From an uncultured Porphyromonadaceae bacterium (GTDB lineage Bacteria > Bacteroidota > Bacteroidia > Bacteroidales > Muribaculaceae): a DNA stretch of 64,000 bases. The notes under the pieces were generated by a model. It was not told the origin of the DNA. It made no database searches and saw only the letters and a list, made by a program, of their open reading frames with translations. The stretch covers positions 1-64,000 of the forward strand of contig UQLO01000005.1 of assembly GCA_900541865.1 (NCBI GenBank). Direction: 5' to 3'. Positions 52,601-59,779 of this stretch are shown here, piece by piece. The stretch's first letter is position 1; every line of letters starts with the position of its first letter. The translations under genes and the position numbers were made by a program.

Positions 52601-52820
52601 TGGCGCGGTTGTCGGTGATTTCGTGCACCGGTATGAACTTGCCGATGGAGCCGTGGTACGACAGCAGGTCGAAAAGGCGCTCTCCCGTTTCTTGGTTCTT
52701 GATGTTGCAGAAGCTGTATTTGAGAGGACGCCCCGACGGCAGCGTGAGCTGCTGAGCCGGATCAAGCTCTAATTCTATGGAATGGAACTGTATGCCGCTG
52801 TCGGCAATGAGATGGAGCAT
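49647..52820 (-). CDS. srfB: SrfB family protein with actin/Hsp70-type ATPase fold
   Basis: 1057 aa, no signal or membrane helix. After about 285 residues of unique N-terminal sequence the actin/Hsp70-type nucleotide motifs appear in order: phosphate-1 VLDIGNSRTCGLLFE (Asp293), phosphate-2 VDIGAGTTDVMV (Asp615) and adenosine VLSGRPTS (about 849-856). This is the SrfB family (Salmonella SsrB-regulated, function unknown). An ATPase that assembles or remodels a partner is the natural reading. It heads the 12-gene minus-strand array; 149 bases separate it from rlmB upstream. Confidence 0.83.
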   Translation of the reverse strand: MLHLIADSGIQFHSIELELDPAQQLTLPSGRPLKYSFCNIKNQETGERLFDLLSYHGSIGKFIPVHEITDNRANELLADGRARLDESGVEIMRSDVSPTFYNQIEPGDAERLFTFNSPASYKTPNPANVHERIAAFELILGKWLPMPMFEMHNGVSADVPYAWCRLRIDRTGEGEQPGTDRYRFTWAFDTQISTDDMAIFRPTFPVEGIDKLEFALCNRVSNLLTFMAPKGDFTVFSHYLAELLGLDPSGSAYRYIGWYIYLVNYIRLIGASPEVTLHRCPADREIPVDLVLDIGNSRTCGLLFENGDFTKATMLSLRDLTDPWMSYDKPFDMRLVFRQADFANDIVIEDEDMFRYPSMVRVGDEAKKLVYRSVESEGLWASTTNYSSPKRYLWDTRMFRQKWEFLTTENDPLYIRESENIYIPGLSDQFDATGEFIRDIDNMVEPTDGHTHYSRASLMTFVLVEVLQQALMQINSTEFRKHGDINCKRVLRNLILTCPTAMPKAEQIKLRQCAMDAFEALKAVYPDDKLNDIEVYPSVEKLSVNPADADPGMGDDNATWTYDEATCCQLVYLYAEIAQRYKGRAREFFELKGHVRPELAKEGYNDKAVTVASVDIGAGTTDVMVCTYMCSGNDAGTLTPRPIFWDSFYVAGDDILRNIIQNVIIEDATGDDPSMGSIYSALTARLNNMEVEEIAAIPVMSRHSFFRGIVNDLRSASGNPRETATLKQRLASGLTRNFFGVDSTMMDDRDRRCRVDFNTQVSHPMAQFFMEQLRLHRPSRVYTFSEIFPDIKPSAYLLDYFANHFGFRFEELKWRFDPERVADIVKSTMEKLMQQISVMLYAHRCDIIVLSGRPTSIDAITELFVKYLPVTPDRLVRLNEYRVGQWYPLADPEGYFRDQKAVVAVGAMVGYLASTEGFNGMVIRFDDMVKHFRSTDNYVCLYQGDRMGSTLLTPTHNSENLTLTVFPAFFGAKQFDHPLYDGRPIYALYNNSGRRSLRVTISRDFQGEPEKLVLEDVCDQNGDQVPLNQIEFIGQSLVNDGQHWLDKGEFELSVQTR

Positions 52821-52871
52821 AGCCTGGGGTGATTGGTTTGCGATTGTTATTTTCCGCTAAATTAGCCTTTT

Positions 52872-52887
52872 TTTTGCGTTCGCAAAA
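52872..52887. promoter_or_regulatory. Perfect palindrome upstream of srfB
   Basis: ttttgcg-tt-cgcaaaa in the 149-base gap between rlmB and srfB, 52 bases before the srfB start codon. It is not followed by T on the minus strand, so it is not a terminator for rlmB; it could be an operator. No convincing -7/-33 promoter was found beside it. Confidence 0.3.
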
Positions 52888-52969
52888 GCTTTTGGCGCGA
52901 AATCTTACGGATTGGCCGTTTTCGCTGACGAATTGGCGGGGTTACGGGGCCGGAGTGGTCCTTATGGCA

Positions 52970-53725
52970 TCACTCTACTTCAAGATTGGCCAGCAGACGC
53001 TGGCGCACTACTTCGTACATGGCCACGCCGGCGGCCACGCTGACGTTGAGGCTGCCCGTATGGCCGAACATAGGTATGCCAGCTCGGGTATCGGCCAAGG
53101 CCAGTATTTCCTCGCTGATGCCGGTGTCCTCGGCGCCCATCACCAACGCCACGGGGGTGGTATAGTCGGCAAGGGTATAGTTCTGCGACTCTTTTTCGGT
53201 CACGGCCACTATCTGGCATCCGCTTTCGCGCAGGTAGCGCACGCCGGCCGCAAGATTGTGCTCGCGGCATACCGGTATGTTCAGCAGCGCCCCCGCAGAA
53301 GTCTTCACGGCATCGCCGCCTACGCCGACGCTGCCGCGCTCGGGAATTACGATGGCGTTCACACCGCAACACTCCGCCGTGCGCGCTATGGCGCCGAAAT
53401 TGCGGACGTCTGTAATGCCGTCGAGAACCAGTATGAAGGGCAGCACGCCGTCCTCGAAGAGCGCCGGCATAACGTTGCCAAGTCGGTGGTAGGCCACGGC
53501 GGCCATGATGGCTACCACGCCCTGGTGGTTGCGCCGGGTATAGCGGTTGAGGCGCTCGGCCGGCACGCGCTGCACCGGCACGCCAAGATTGCGCGCCGTA
53601 TGAAGCAACCGAACGGCAAGCTCGCCGTTAAGGTCTTTGCGGACCATGAGTTTGTCGATGGTGCGCCCGGCTGCCATGGCTTCCAGCACGGGGTGTATGC
53701 CAAATATAAAGTCGTTTGATTCCAT
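52970..53725 (-). CDS. rlmB: 23S rRNA (guanosine-2'-O)-methyltransferase RlmB
   Basis: 251-aa SpoU/TrmH-class SPOUT methyltransferase that uses SAM to modify G2251 of 23S rRNA. The N-terminal substrate-binding domain begins IFGIHPVLEAMAAGRTIDKL. SPOUT motifs are NFGAIARTAECCG, VMGAEDTGIS and SLNVSVAAGVAMYE, forming the deep-trefoil-knot SAM site. Length is normal. It is the last gene of the dnaN-to-rlmB operon. Confidence 0.93.
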   Translation of the reverse strand: MESNDFIFGIHPVLEAMAAGRTIDKLMVRKDLNGELAVRLLHTARNLGVPVQRVPAERLNRYTRRNHQGVVAIMAAVAYHRLGNVMPALFEDGVLPFILVLDGITDVRNFGAIARTAECCGVNAIVIPERGSVGVGGDAVKTSAGALLNIPVCREHNLAAGVRYLRESGCQIVAVTEKESQNYTLADYTTPVALVMGAEDTGISEEILALADTRAGIPMFGHTGSLNVSVAAGVAMYEVVRQRLLANLEVE

Positions 53726-53747
53726 TGTCGGTCAGGGTGTTGTCTGT

Positions 53748-55439
53748 TTAGGATTCGGCTCCCTCCAGCAGCGCTTTCGCTGCAGCAAGCGAGGCCGGGT
53801 CGCTGCCTTTGCCGCTTAGCATGAGGGCTATTTCGGTCTGGCGCCCCAAGGCGTCAAGCTCCTGCACGCGGGTGAGGGTGGAGGTGTCGTCGTCGTGTTT
53901 GTATACTTTGTAGTGGCGGTCGCCAAGGGCGGCCACCCCGGGGAGGTGCGTGATGGTAATCACCTGGATGGTGCGCGATATGTGCTTCATCATCTGCGCC
54001 ATGCGGGCCGCTATCTCGCCCGACACGCCGGTGTCGACCTCATCGAAAATTATGCTGGGCAACTGCATGCGGCTCGCTACTATAGTCTTGATGCTCAGCA
54101 TAAGTCGCGATATTTCGCCGCCCGAGGCTGAGGAGCCCACCGGCACCAGAGGCTGGTTCTTGTTGAAAGCGAAGAGAAACTGCAGCTGGTCGTAGCCGCT
54201 CGGAGAGAGCTTGCCGCGAGTTATGGTGATTTCGCACCGCAGATTTGGCATGCCGAGGGTGGCGGCGGTGGCACGCAGCTCCTGGGCGAAGGCCGTGGCG
54301 GTGACCGCGCGGTTTTCGCTGAGCTTGTCGGCAATGGCGATGGCGCTTTTCTTGGCGCGGCGTGCCGCAGCCTCCAGTCGGGCTATAGTGGCGTCGGAGT
54401 CGTGCACGGCGGCAAGCTGAGCCGCAAGGCGGTTGCGCAGCTCGATGAGCTCGTCGACGCTGTCTACGTGGTGTTTGGCCTCAAGGGAGTAGATTTGTCC
54501 AAGACGCTGCTCGATTTCGTCGAGTCGCCCTTCGTCGGGGTCCAGAGAGGCGTCGTAGGCCGCCAGGGTGCCGGCGATGTCGGCAACCTCCACGCGGGCG
54601 CTTTCGAGCCGTTCGGCAAGGGTGTGGAAGTCGACCTCCTCTCCCGCATCGTCGCCCAAAGTCACGGCAAGACTCTCCAGAGCGCCGACTGCCTTGCGGA
54701 GTTCGCCCAAGGCGTTGACCGGAGCGTCGCCCAGGGGCTCGGCGGCCTGACGTATTTTGGCCTTTATCTCCCCGAGGTTGGCAAGAAGGTCGCGTTCCCG
54801 CTCCAGGGTCTCGTCCTCGCCGGCAAGGAGGTTCATGGCGTCCAGTTGGTTGAACTGGAACTCCACGTACTCTGCCTCGGCAAGGCCCTTCCTTATTAAT
54901 TCGCGCGTGCGTGTGTAGTCGGCAAGAACTTTGCGGTAGGCCTCGTAGGCAGCGCGGTAGTCGGCAAGTAGCGGGCCGTTGCCGGCAAGGGTGTCGATGA
55001 TGTTGAGCTGGTACTCCGGCGAGGCCAGCAACAGGTTCTGATGCTGTGAGTGTATGTCGACAAGGTGAAGCGCCACTTCCCGCAGCACGGCCAGCGTCAC
55101 GGGAGTGTCGTTCACAAAAGCCCGGGAGCGGCCCCCGGGGAGCAACTCGCGTCGAAGTATGCACCGGCCGTCCGACACGCCGTCGAGCTCGTTGGCGCTC
55201 AGCACTTCCGCTACGGCCGGCGCCGACGTGTAGCGAAACTGAGCCTCGATGACGCTCTTGCGCGAGGTATCGCGCACGGCGCGTAGGTCGGCGCGGCCCC
55301 CAAGCAGCTGGCTCAGCGCGCCAAGGATGATGCTCTTGCCGGCTCCCGTCTCGCCTGTGATGATGTTCAGCCCGGACGAAAAATCTATGTCCAGGCTGTC
55401 GATGAGGGCGTAGTTGCTGATGTGCAGTGTCTGAATCAT
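53748..55439 (-). CDS. recN: DNA repair protein RecN
   Basis: 563-aa SMC-like ATPase acting in double-strand break repair. Walker A is GETGAGKS (residues 29-36); the central part is coiled coil; the ABC signature SGGEISRLMLSIK and Walker B IIFDEVDTGVSG complete the head. It overlaps the DUF4835 stop by four bases and is followed 22 bases later by rlmB. Confidence 0.96.
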   Translation of the reverse strand: MIQTLHISNYALIDSLDIDFSSGLNIITGETGAGKSIILGALSQLLGGRADLRAVRDTSRKSVIEAQFRYTSAPAVAEVLSANELDGVSDGRCILRRELLPGGRSRAFVNDTPVTLAVLREVALHLVDIHSQHQNLLLASPEYQLNIIDTLAGNGPLLADYRAAYEAYRKVLADYTRTRELIRKGLAEAEYVEFQFNQLDAMNLLAGEDETLERERDLLANLGEIKAKIRQAAEPLGDAPVNALGELRKAVGALESLAVTLGDDAGEEVDFHTLAERLESARVEVADIAGTLAAYDASLDPDEGRLDEIEQRLGQIYSLEAKHHVDSVDELIELRNRLAAQLAAVHDSDATIARLEAAARRAKKSAIAIADKLSENRAVTATAFAQELRATAATLGMPNLRCEITITRGKLSPSGYDQLQFLFAFNKNQPLVPVGSSASGGEISRLMLSIKTIVASRMQLPSIIFDEVDTGVSGEIAARMAQMMKHISRTIQVITITHLPGVAALGDRHYKVYKHDDDTSTLTRVQELDALGRQTEIALMLSGKGSDPASLAAAKALLEGAES

Positions 55440-56350
55440 CTGTTCTGTTCGTCGCCTTTCTTTATCTGGTCCAGGCGCGTCTGGTCTGTGGGGTAAATGG
55501 GCTCAAGAAGGTTGTAGACGCGGGTTCGCTCTTCCTGCGGCGCCTTGGAGTAGATATTAACCAACTCGTCGAGCTTGGCATCCTTGAACATGGACAGAGC
55601 CACGCTCATCGGCGAGGTCGAGTGGATCGACCCTATTGTTTGCAGGGCCTCCGTCACGGTGGCGCGTCCGCGGTCGACCGAAGTCGCCATCTGGTCAAGG
55701 CCCAGCCTGTGGTAGCGGTAGGTGAGGTCGCGGATGCCGCTGGTGGCCGGGTCGGTGTAGGCCGACAGCACCGCCGAGCGGTTCTTGTTGTCCTCGAAGG
55801 CCTTCCAGCCCGTTTCACCGCTGCTCTGGGCCATCTGTACTATCTGCTTGAGGCGTTCCCAATATGTTTCGCCGCCGTTGGGCGCGAAGCTGTCGAAGTC
55901 CACTGCCAGTATGAGATAGGCGTAGAAGTTGAGGATGGCCGTTATCTGGCTCTCCATATTGTTGATGGAGTAAACAAGTGGCTCATTCTCCCGGTATTCG
56001 AAGTCTATCTTGGTGTCTTTGAAGTTTATAAGTGTGGTGGTGTACGAGCTGTTGTACACCGGACGCAACGACTGGACCTGCAGGTCGCCTTTGAGCACGT
56101 CGTCTTCGTACTCCTTGATGGTGAAGAAGAGACGACATTCGATTTTCTCGTTGGGCGAGAACTGGGCGTTGGTGAACACTGTGGTGTTCATGTACTCCGA
56201 GATAGCCTGCTGGAGGGTCTCGAATACGCTCTTGGAACCTGATATTTGGTCTGCGTTGACGGTGACTGTGCAGTTAAGTTCCTGAGCTCGGATGCCGAAG
56301 ACGGCAAGGAGGCTCAGCAAGGAGAGTAGTGTTCGCTGCAGTGTTGTCAT
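55436..56350 (-). CDS. DUF4835 family exported protein
   Basis: 304 aa with a signal peptide (residues 1-22, ending GIRAQELN). DUF4835 features are the ELNCTVTVNADQI start, EYMNTTVF, FYAYLILAVDFDSFAPNGG and the C-terminal RTRVYNLLEPIYPTDQTRL. The family is confined to Bacteroidetes, and its place beside coaBC and recN is conserved; it has been linked to secretion or envelope roles but the function is not established. Four-base overlap with recN. Confidence 0.9.
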   Translation of the reverse strand: MTTLQRTLLSLLSLLAVFGIRAQELNCTVTVNADQISGSKSVFETLQQAISEYMNTTVFTNAQFSPNEKIECRLFFTIKEYEDDVLKGDLQVQSLRPVYNSSYTTTLINFKDTKIDFEYRENEPLVYSINNMESQITAILNFYAYLILAVDFDSFAPNGGETYWERLKQIVQMAQSSGETGWKAFEDNKNRSAVLSAYTDPATSGIRDLTYRYHRLGLDQMATSVDRGRATVTEALQTIGSIHSTSPMSVALSMFKDAKLDELVNIYSKAPQEERTRVYNLLEPIYPTDQTRLDQIKKGDEQNR

Positions 56351-56368
56351 TTTTTTTGCTTGGTAGGT

Positions 56369-57583
56369 CTATTTTTTTGAGGCGTGTGCGGCGATGCGTT
56401 CCAGTATTGCTGCCGCCACTTCGCTTTTGGGCATCAAAGGCAATTCGTCGGCAGCATCGCAAGTGATTATAGTCACCTTGTTGGTGTCGGTCCCGAATCC
56501 CGCGCCCTTGTCGGCCAGGGAGTTCATCACTATCATATCCAGCCCTTTGCGGCGCAGTTTGTCGCGGCCGTTTTCAAGGCCGTTTTCGGTCTCGAGGGCG
56601 AAGCCGGTCAGATATTGGCCGGGGCGGCGCAGGGCTGCCAGGGTAGCGGATATATCGGGATTGCGAACAAGTGCGATGGAGTCAACGTTGTCGCGCTCGC
56701 GCTTGATTTTGTGGGTGGCCGGATGGGCCGGCGCGTAGTCCGCCACGGCGGCCGCGAAGATGGCGATGTCGGCATCGGCGAAGGCTGTCTGAGCGGCTTC
56801 GAGCATCTGGCGAGCGCTCTCTACGTCGACGCGGCGTATGGCCGGGTTGTCGATGTGCTGCGCCGACGGGCCCGCAACCAGTGTTACCTCCGCTCCCATT
56901 GCCGCGGCCTGCTCGGCAAGGGCAAAGCCCATCTTCCCGGTGGAGAAGTTGCCGATAAAGCGCACCGGGTCAATGCGTTCGTAGGTGGGCCCGGCTGTAA
57001 TAACAACTTTTTTGCCCTTAAGCGGCTGCCCTTGCGCGAAGTATCGCTCGAGGGCGGCAACGATGTTTTCAGGCTCTTCCATACGCCCCTTGCCGCTCAG
57101 GCCGCTGGCAAGCTCGCCGCTGGCGGCCTCTACCACGTGCACACCATCGGCGCGCAGTGTCTCCAGATTGCGCCGCGTGGTGGGGTGGAGCATCATGTCG
57201 AAGTCCATCGCCGGAGCAACAAACACCGGGGCGCGCGACGACAGGTAGCTCGTCACCAGCATATTGTCGGCAACCCCCGTGCCCATCTTGGCCAGTGTGC
57301 ATGCCGTCGCCGGAGCTATTACCATGGCGTCGGCCCAGAGGCCCAGGTCGACGTGAGAGTGCCACTCGCCGGTGTTGGCCGTAAAAAACTCGCTTATTAC
57401 GGGCTTCTGGCTCAAGGTGGAAAAGGTCAGAGGACGCACAAACTCCAGGGCGGCCTTGGTGGCCACTACCTGAACTTCGGCACCGGCCTTCACCAGCAGC
57501 CGCAGCAGCGAAACGCTTTTGTACACCGCGATGCCTCCGGTGATGCCCAGCACTATGTGCTTGCCGGTCAGAACTCCGCTCAT
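56369..57583 (-). CDS. coaBC: Bifunctional phosphopantothenoylcysteine decarboxylase/synthetase
   Basis: 404-aa coenzyme A biosynthesis enzyme joining phosphopantothenate to cysteine (CoaB, C-terminal) and decarboxylating the product (CoaC, N-terminal). CoaC has VLGITGGIAVYKS, the His-bearing SHVDLGLWAD, and PAMDFDMM in place of the usual PAMNxxM. The active-site Cys loop (ACGxxGxGRM in E. coli) reads ASGLSGKGRM, so that Cys is Ser; variants are known in other phyla. CoaB has VVITAGPTYERIDPVRFIGN, and the C-terminus carries the NxFxxD-like TNKVTII segment. The four-base overlap with the exonuclease gene shows cotranscription. Confidence 0.94.
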   Translation of the reverse strand: MSGVLTGKHIVLGITGGIAVYKSVSLLRLLVKAGAEVQVVATKAALEFVRPLTFSTLSQKPVISEFFTANTGEWHSHVDLGLWADAMVIAPATACTLAKMGTGVADNMLVTSYLSSRAPVFVAPAMDFDMMLHPTTRRNLETLRADGVHVVEAASGELASGLSGKGRMEEPENIVAALERYFAQGQPLKGKKVVITAGPTYERIDPVRFIGNFSTGKMGFALAEQAAAMGAEVTLVAGPSAQHIDNPAIRRVDVESARQMLEAAQTAFADADIAIFAAAVADYAPAHPATHKIKRERDNVDSIALVRNPDISATLAALRRPGQYLTGFALETENGLENGRDKLRRKGLDMIVMNSLADKGAGFGTDTNKVTIITCDAADELPLMPKSEVAAAILERIAAHASKK

Positions 57584-58344
57584 TTGCGCAGGCGTTGTTT
57601 GATGCGTGTGAAGGCCTTCTTGGTGTTGTCGGCGAAGTCGCCGTTCATTATCCAGTTGTAGTAACCGGGGTCGGCGGACAGCACCTCCTCGGCCAGACGG
57701 CCTTTATACTTTCCGAAGTTCACCACTTCGCGGTGCTGCTCATCGTAAATCAAACGACCCATTAGGTCGACGTTGCGGTTCTGCGAGGCGTAGTCCGACA
57801 GTCCCTCGATTTCGGTGGGCACATCGTCGTACTTCTCCAGCTGGGCAAGCAGCACTTCCATTGTGGCGCGGGTGTCGGCCAGGGCCGAATGGGCGTCGTC
57901 GAGGTTCTTGCCGCAGTAGTAGCTGTAGGCAGCCGTCAGCGTGCGAGGCTCTTTCTTGTGGTAGATTGTCTGCACGTCGACGAAGCGTGCGCGCGAGATG
58001 TCGAAGTCGACCTGGGCGCGGGCAAATTCCTGGTCGAGAAGCGGTATGTCGAAGCGGTTGCTGTTGAATCCGGCTATGTCGCAGCCCGTCAGCAGTCGCG
58101 CCAGAGAGGCCGCTATCTGACGGAAGGTGGGTTCGGCGGCTACGTCCTCGTCGGTGATGTGGTGCACGGCGGTGGCTTCTTCCGGTATATGCATCTCCGG
58201 GTTGATGCGGCGTGTGCGCTCCACTACGCTGCCGTCGGGCATGAGTTTTACAACGGAGATTTCGACGATGCGGTCGTGGTTTATGTTGGTGCCGGTGGTC
58301 TCCAAGTCGAAGAAGGCCAGAGGGCGGGTGAGCTTGAGCTTCAT
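57580..58344 (-). CDS. DnaQ-type 3'-5' exonuclease
   Basis: 254 aa DEDDh exonuclease: motif I FFDLETTG (Asp13, Glu15), motif II GFNSNRFDIPLL, motif III HSALADTRATMEVLL with the catalytic His and Asp. About 70 extra residues follow (VDLMGRLIYDEQHREV..., a DUF3820-like C-terminal segment with FGKYKG and DPGYYNW). Probably a proofreading or repair nuclease acting with the sliding clamp gene just upstream. 19 bases after dnaN. Confidence 0.9.
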   Translation of the reverse strand: MKLKLTRPLAFFDLETTGTNINHDRIVEISVVKLMPDGSVVERTRRINPEMHIPEEATAVHHITDEDVAAEPTFRQIAASLARLLTGCDIAGFNSNRFDIPLLDQEFARAQVDFDISRARFVDVQTIYHKKEPRTLTAAYSYYCGKNLDDAHSALADTRATMEVLLAQLEKYDDVPTEIEGLSDYASQNRNVDLMGRLIYDEQHREVVNFGKYKGRLAEEVLSADPGYYNWIMNGDFADNTKKAFTRIKQRLRK

Positions 58345-58363
58345 TGGTCTGATTCTTCCTGAA

Positions 58364-59494
58364 TTAGAATTCGCCTACAGTCATCGGGGCCAGCAGCATC
58401 AGCAGCTCCGTGTTGTCGGCTTCTTCGCCGGGACGGAAAACGCCGGGACGTGCGGCATCGCCAAGGTTCACTATCACCTCTTCGCCCTTGAGGGTCGAAA
58501 GGATTTCGGCTATGCACGAGGCGCTGAAGCCGATGGTGAGCTCATTGCCGGAATAGGAGCAGGGCACCTGTTCGCGGGCCGAACTGCACAGCGCGGGGTC
58601 GTTGCTCTTGAGCAGCACGCTCTCCGAAGTGAGGCGGAATTTCTCCAGTCCGCCCTGTTCCTCGACGAAGAGGCCCACGCGACGCACAGCGTTGAGAAGC
58701 GCCACGCGGTCGATGGTCAGGATGTTGGTGTTGTTCTTGGGCAGTACGCGCATATAGTCAGGGTAGTTGCCGTTCAGGAAGGTGCACTCGAAGCTGAAGC
58801 CTTCGCTCTCGACGCGGGCGCTCCGCGAAGTCATGGTGAAGTTGAGCGACTCTTCCTTGGCGAATACGTTCTTGATCACGTTGGCCGGCTTGGTGGGGAT
58901 GACGCACTTGCCCACAACGCCGGGTGCCGTGCGGCGGTCGATGTAGCGAACCAGTTTGCGGGTATCGGTGGCAACATAGGTCACGCTGTCGGGCTGGATG
59001 TCCATCAGCACACCCTGCATGATCATGCGGTACTGGTCGGTGGAGGCGGCGAACATGGTGTTGTCCAGACCTTCGATGAACTGCGAAGTGGCCAGACTGA
59101 ACGAGATGGTGTCGCCACCCTCGGCAAGTGCCTTGAACGCCGGATACTGGTCGGAGGGTATGCCCACGAAGGTATAGTTGCCGCTGGCATAGGAGAGGTT
59201 GACTTCGAGTGTCTCCTCGTTGACCTTCACTTCGACACCCTGGTCGGGCAGTTCTTTCAGAAGATCCACCAGACGGCGGGCGCCAAGGCACAGGCTGCCG
59301 TTGCCCGACGACGATGCCACCTCAAGGCGGGCCGTCAGAGCGTTTTCCTCGTCGGAGCCGGTGAGGTAGAGCACGCCGTCCTCAAGGCGGAGCAGGAAAT
59401 TGTCCAGTATGAGCAGGGAGTTCTTGCTGTTTATGACCTTGCTGACTGCGGAGGCGGCGTTGTAGAGCGTTTTGCTCGAGATGCTGAATTTCAT
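58364..59494 (-). CDS. dnaN: DNA polymerase III beta subunit (sliding clamp)
   Basis: 376-aa clamp of three domains that tethers polymerase to DNA. It starts MKFSISSKTLYNAASAVSKV; SLLILDNFLLRLEDGVLYL, a central PTKPANVIKNVF segment and the terminal LLMLLAPMTVGEF are typical of Bacteroidetes DnaN. The start at 59494 was chosen because the frame upstream to 59578 is poor and would be 28 residues too long. Heads the dnaN-exonuclease-coaBC-DUF4835-recN-rlmB operon. Confidence 0.96.
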   Translation of the reverse strand: MKFSISSKTLYNAASAVSKVINSKNSLLILDNFLLRLEDGVLYLTGSDEENALTARLEVASSSGNGSLCLGARRLVDLLKELPDQGVEVKVNEETLEVNLSYASGNYTFVGIPSDQYPAFKALAEGGDTISFSLATSQFIEGLDNTMFAASTDQYRMIMQGVLMDIQPDSVTYVATDTRKLVRYIDRRTAPGVVGKCVIPTKPANVIKNVFAKEESLNFTMTSRSARVESEGFSFECTFLNGNYPDYMRVLPKNNTNILTIDRVALLNAVRRVGLFVEEQGGLEKFRLTSESVLLKSNDPALCSSAREQVPCSYSGNELTIGFSASCIAEILSTLKGEEVIVNLGDAARPGVFRPGEEADNTELLMLLAPMTVGEF

Positions 59495-59582
59495 ATTGTA
59501 TGTCGTGTTTTTTGTTTTTTCTTTTGATGAGGGCGCCGGAAGGGGCCGCAAAGACCGAATAAGAACATTCGGGTTCAATGTG

Positions 59583-59613
59583 CAAAAGTAATATTTTTTC
59601 CCCGCATTTGCAA
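59583..59613 (-). promoter_or_regulatory. Putative promoter of the dnaN operon
   Basis: On the minus strand TACTTTTG (59583-59590) is a -7 box with a TTG about 20 bp upstream (59611-59613) as -33. The dnaN start is 89 bases downstream. Confidence 0.55.
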
Positions 59614-59660
59614 GACCCTACAAAAAAAGCGCGCGCGTGGGAATGCTTTTATTGGCTTTT

Positions 59661-59692
59661 ATTGGCATCTCGCGATTTATGTGCTATCTTTG
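59661..59692 (+). promoter_or_regulatory. Putative promoter of the DEAD-box helicase gene
   Basis: TATCTTTG (59685-59692) fits the -7 consensus with attggc at 59661-59666 as the -33. The leader to the start codon is about 85 bases, long enough for cold- or helicase-dependent control. Confidence 0.5.
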
Positions 59693-59779
59693 CAAAGATA
59701 TGCGCCGGAGGTATTGGCTGCGAACCTTAGTTAGACCCGTGCGTTTATATCTTAGACAAGTTCTAAAAACATAACTGAC

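Noticed and set aside
34988..52820. Type VI or phage-tail-like secretion locus
   Set aside because: No sheath, tube, baseplate, VgrG or ClpV-like motifs were found; the NTPases are SrfB/SrfC-type.
52860..52890. Terminator between rlmB and srfB
   Set aside because: The palindrome is followed by A rather than T on the minus strand, so it does not read as a Rho-independent terminator in the direction of transcription.
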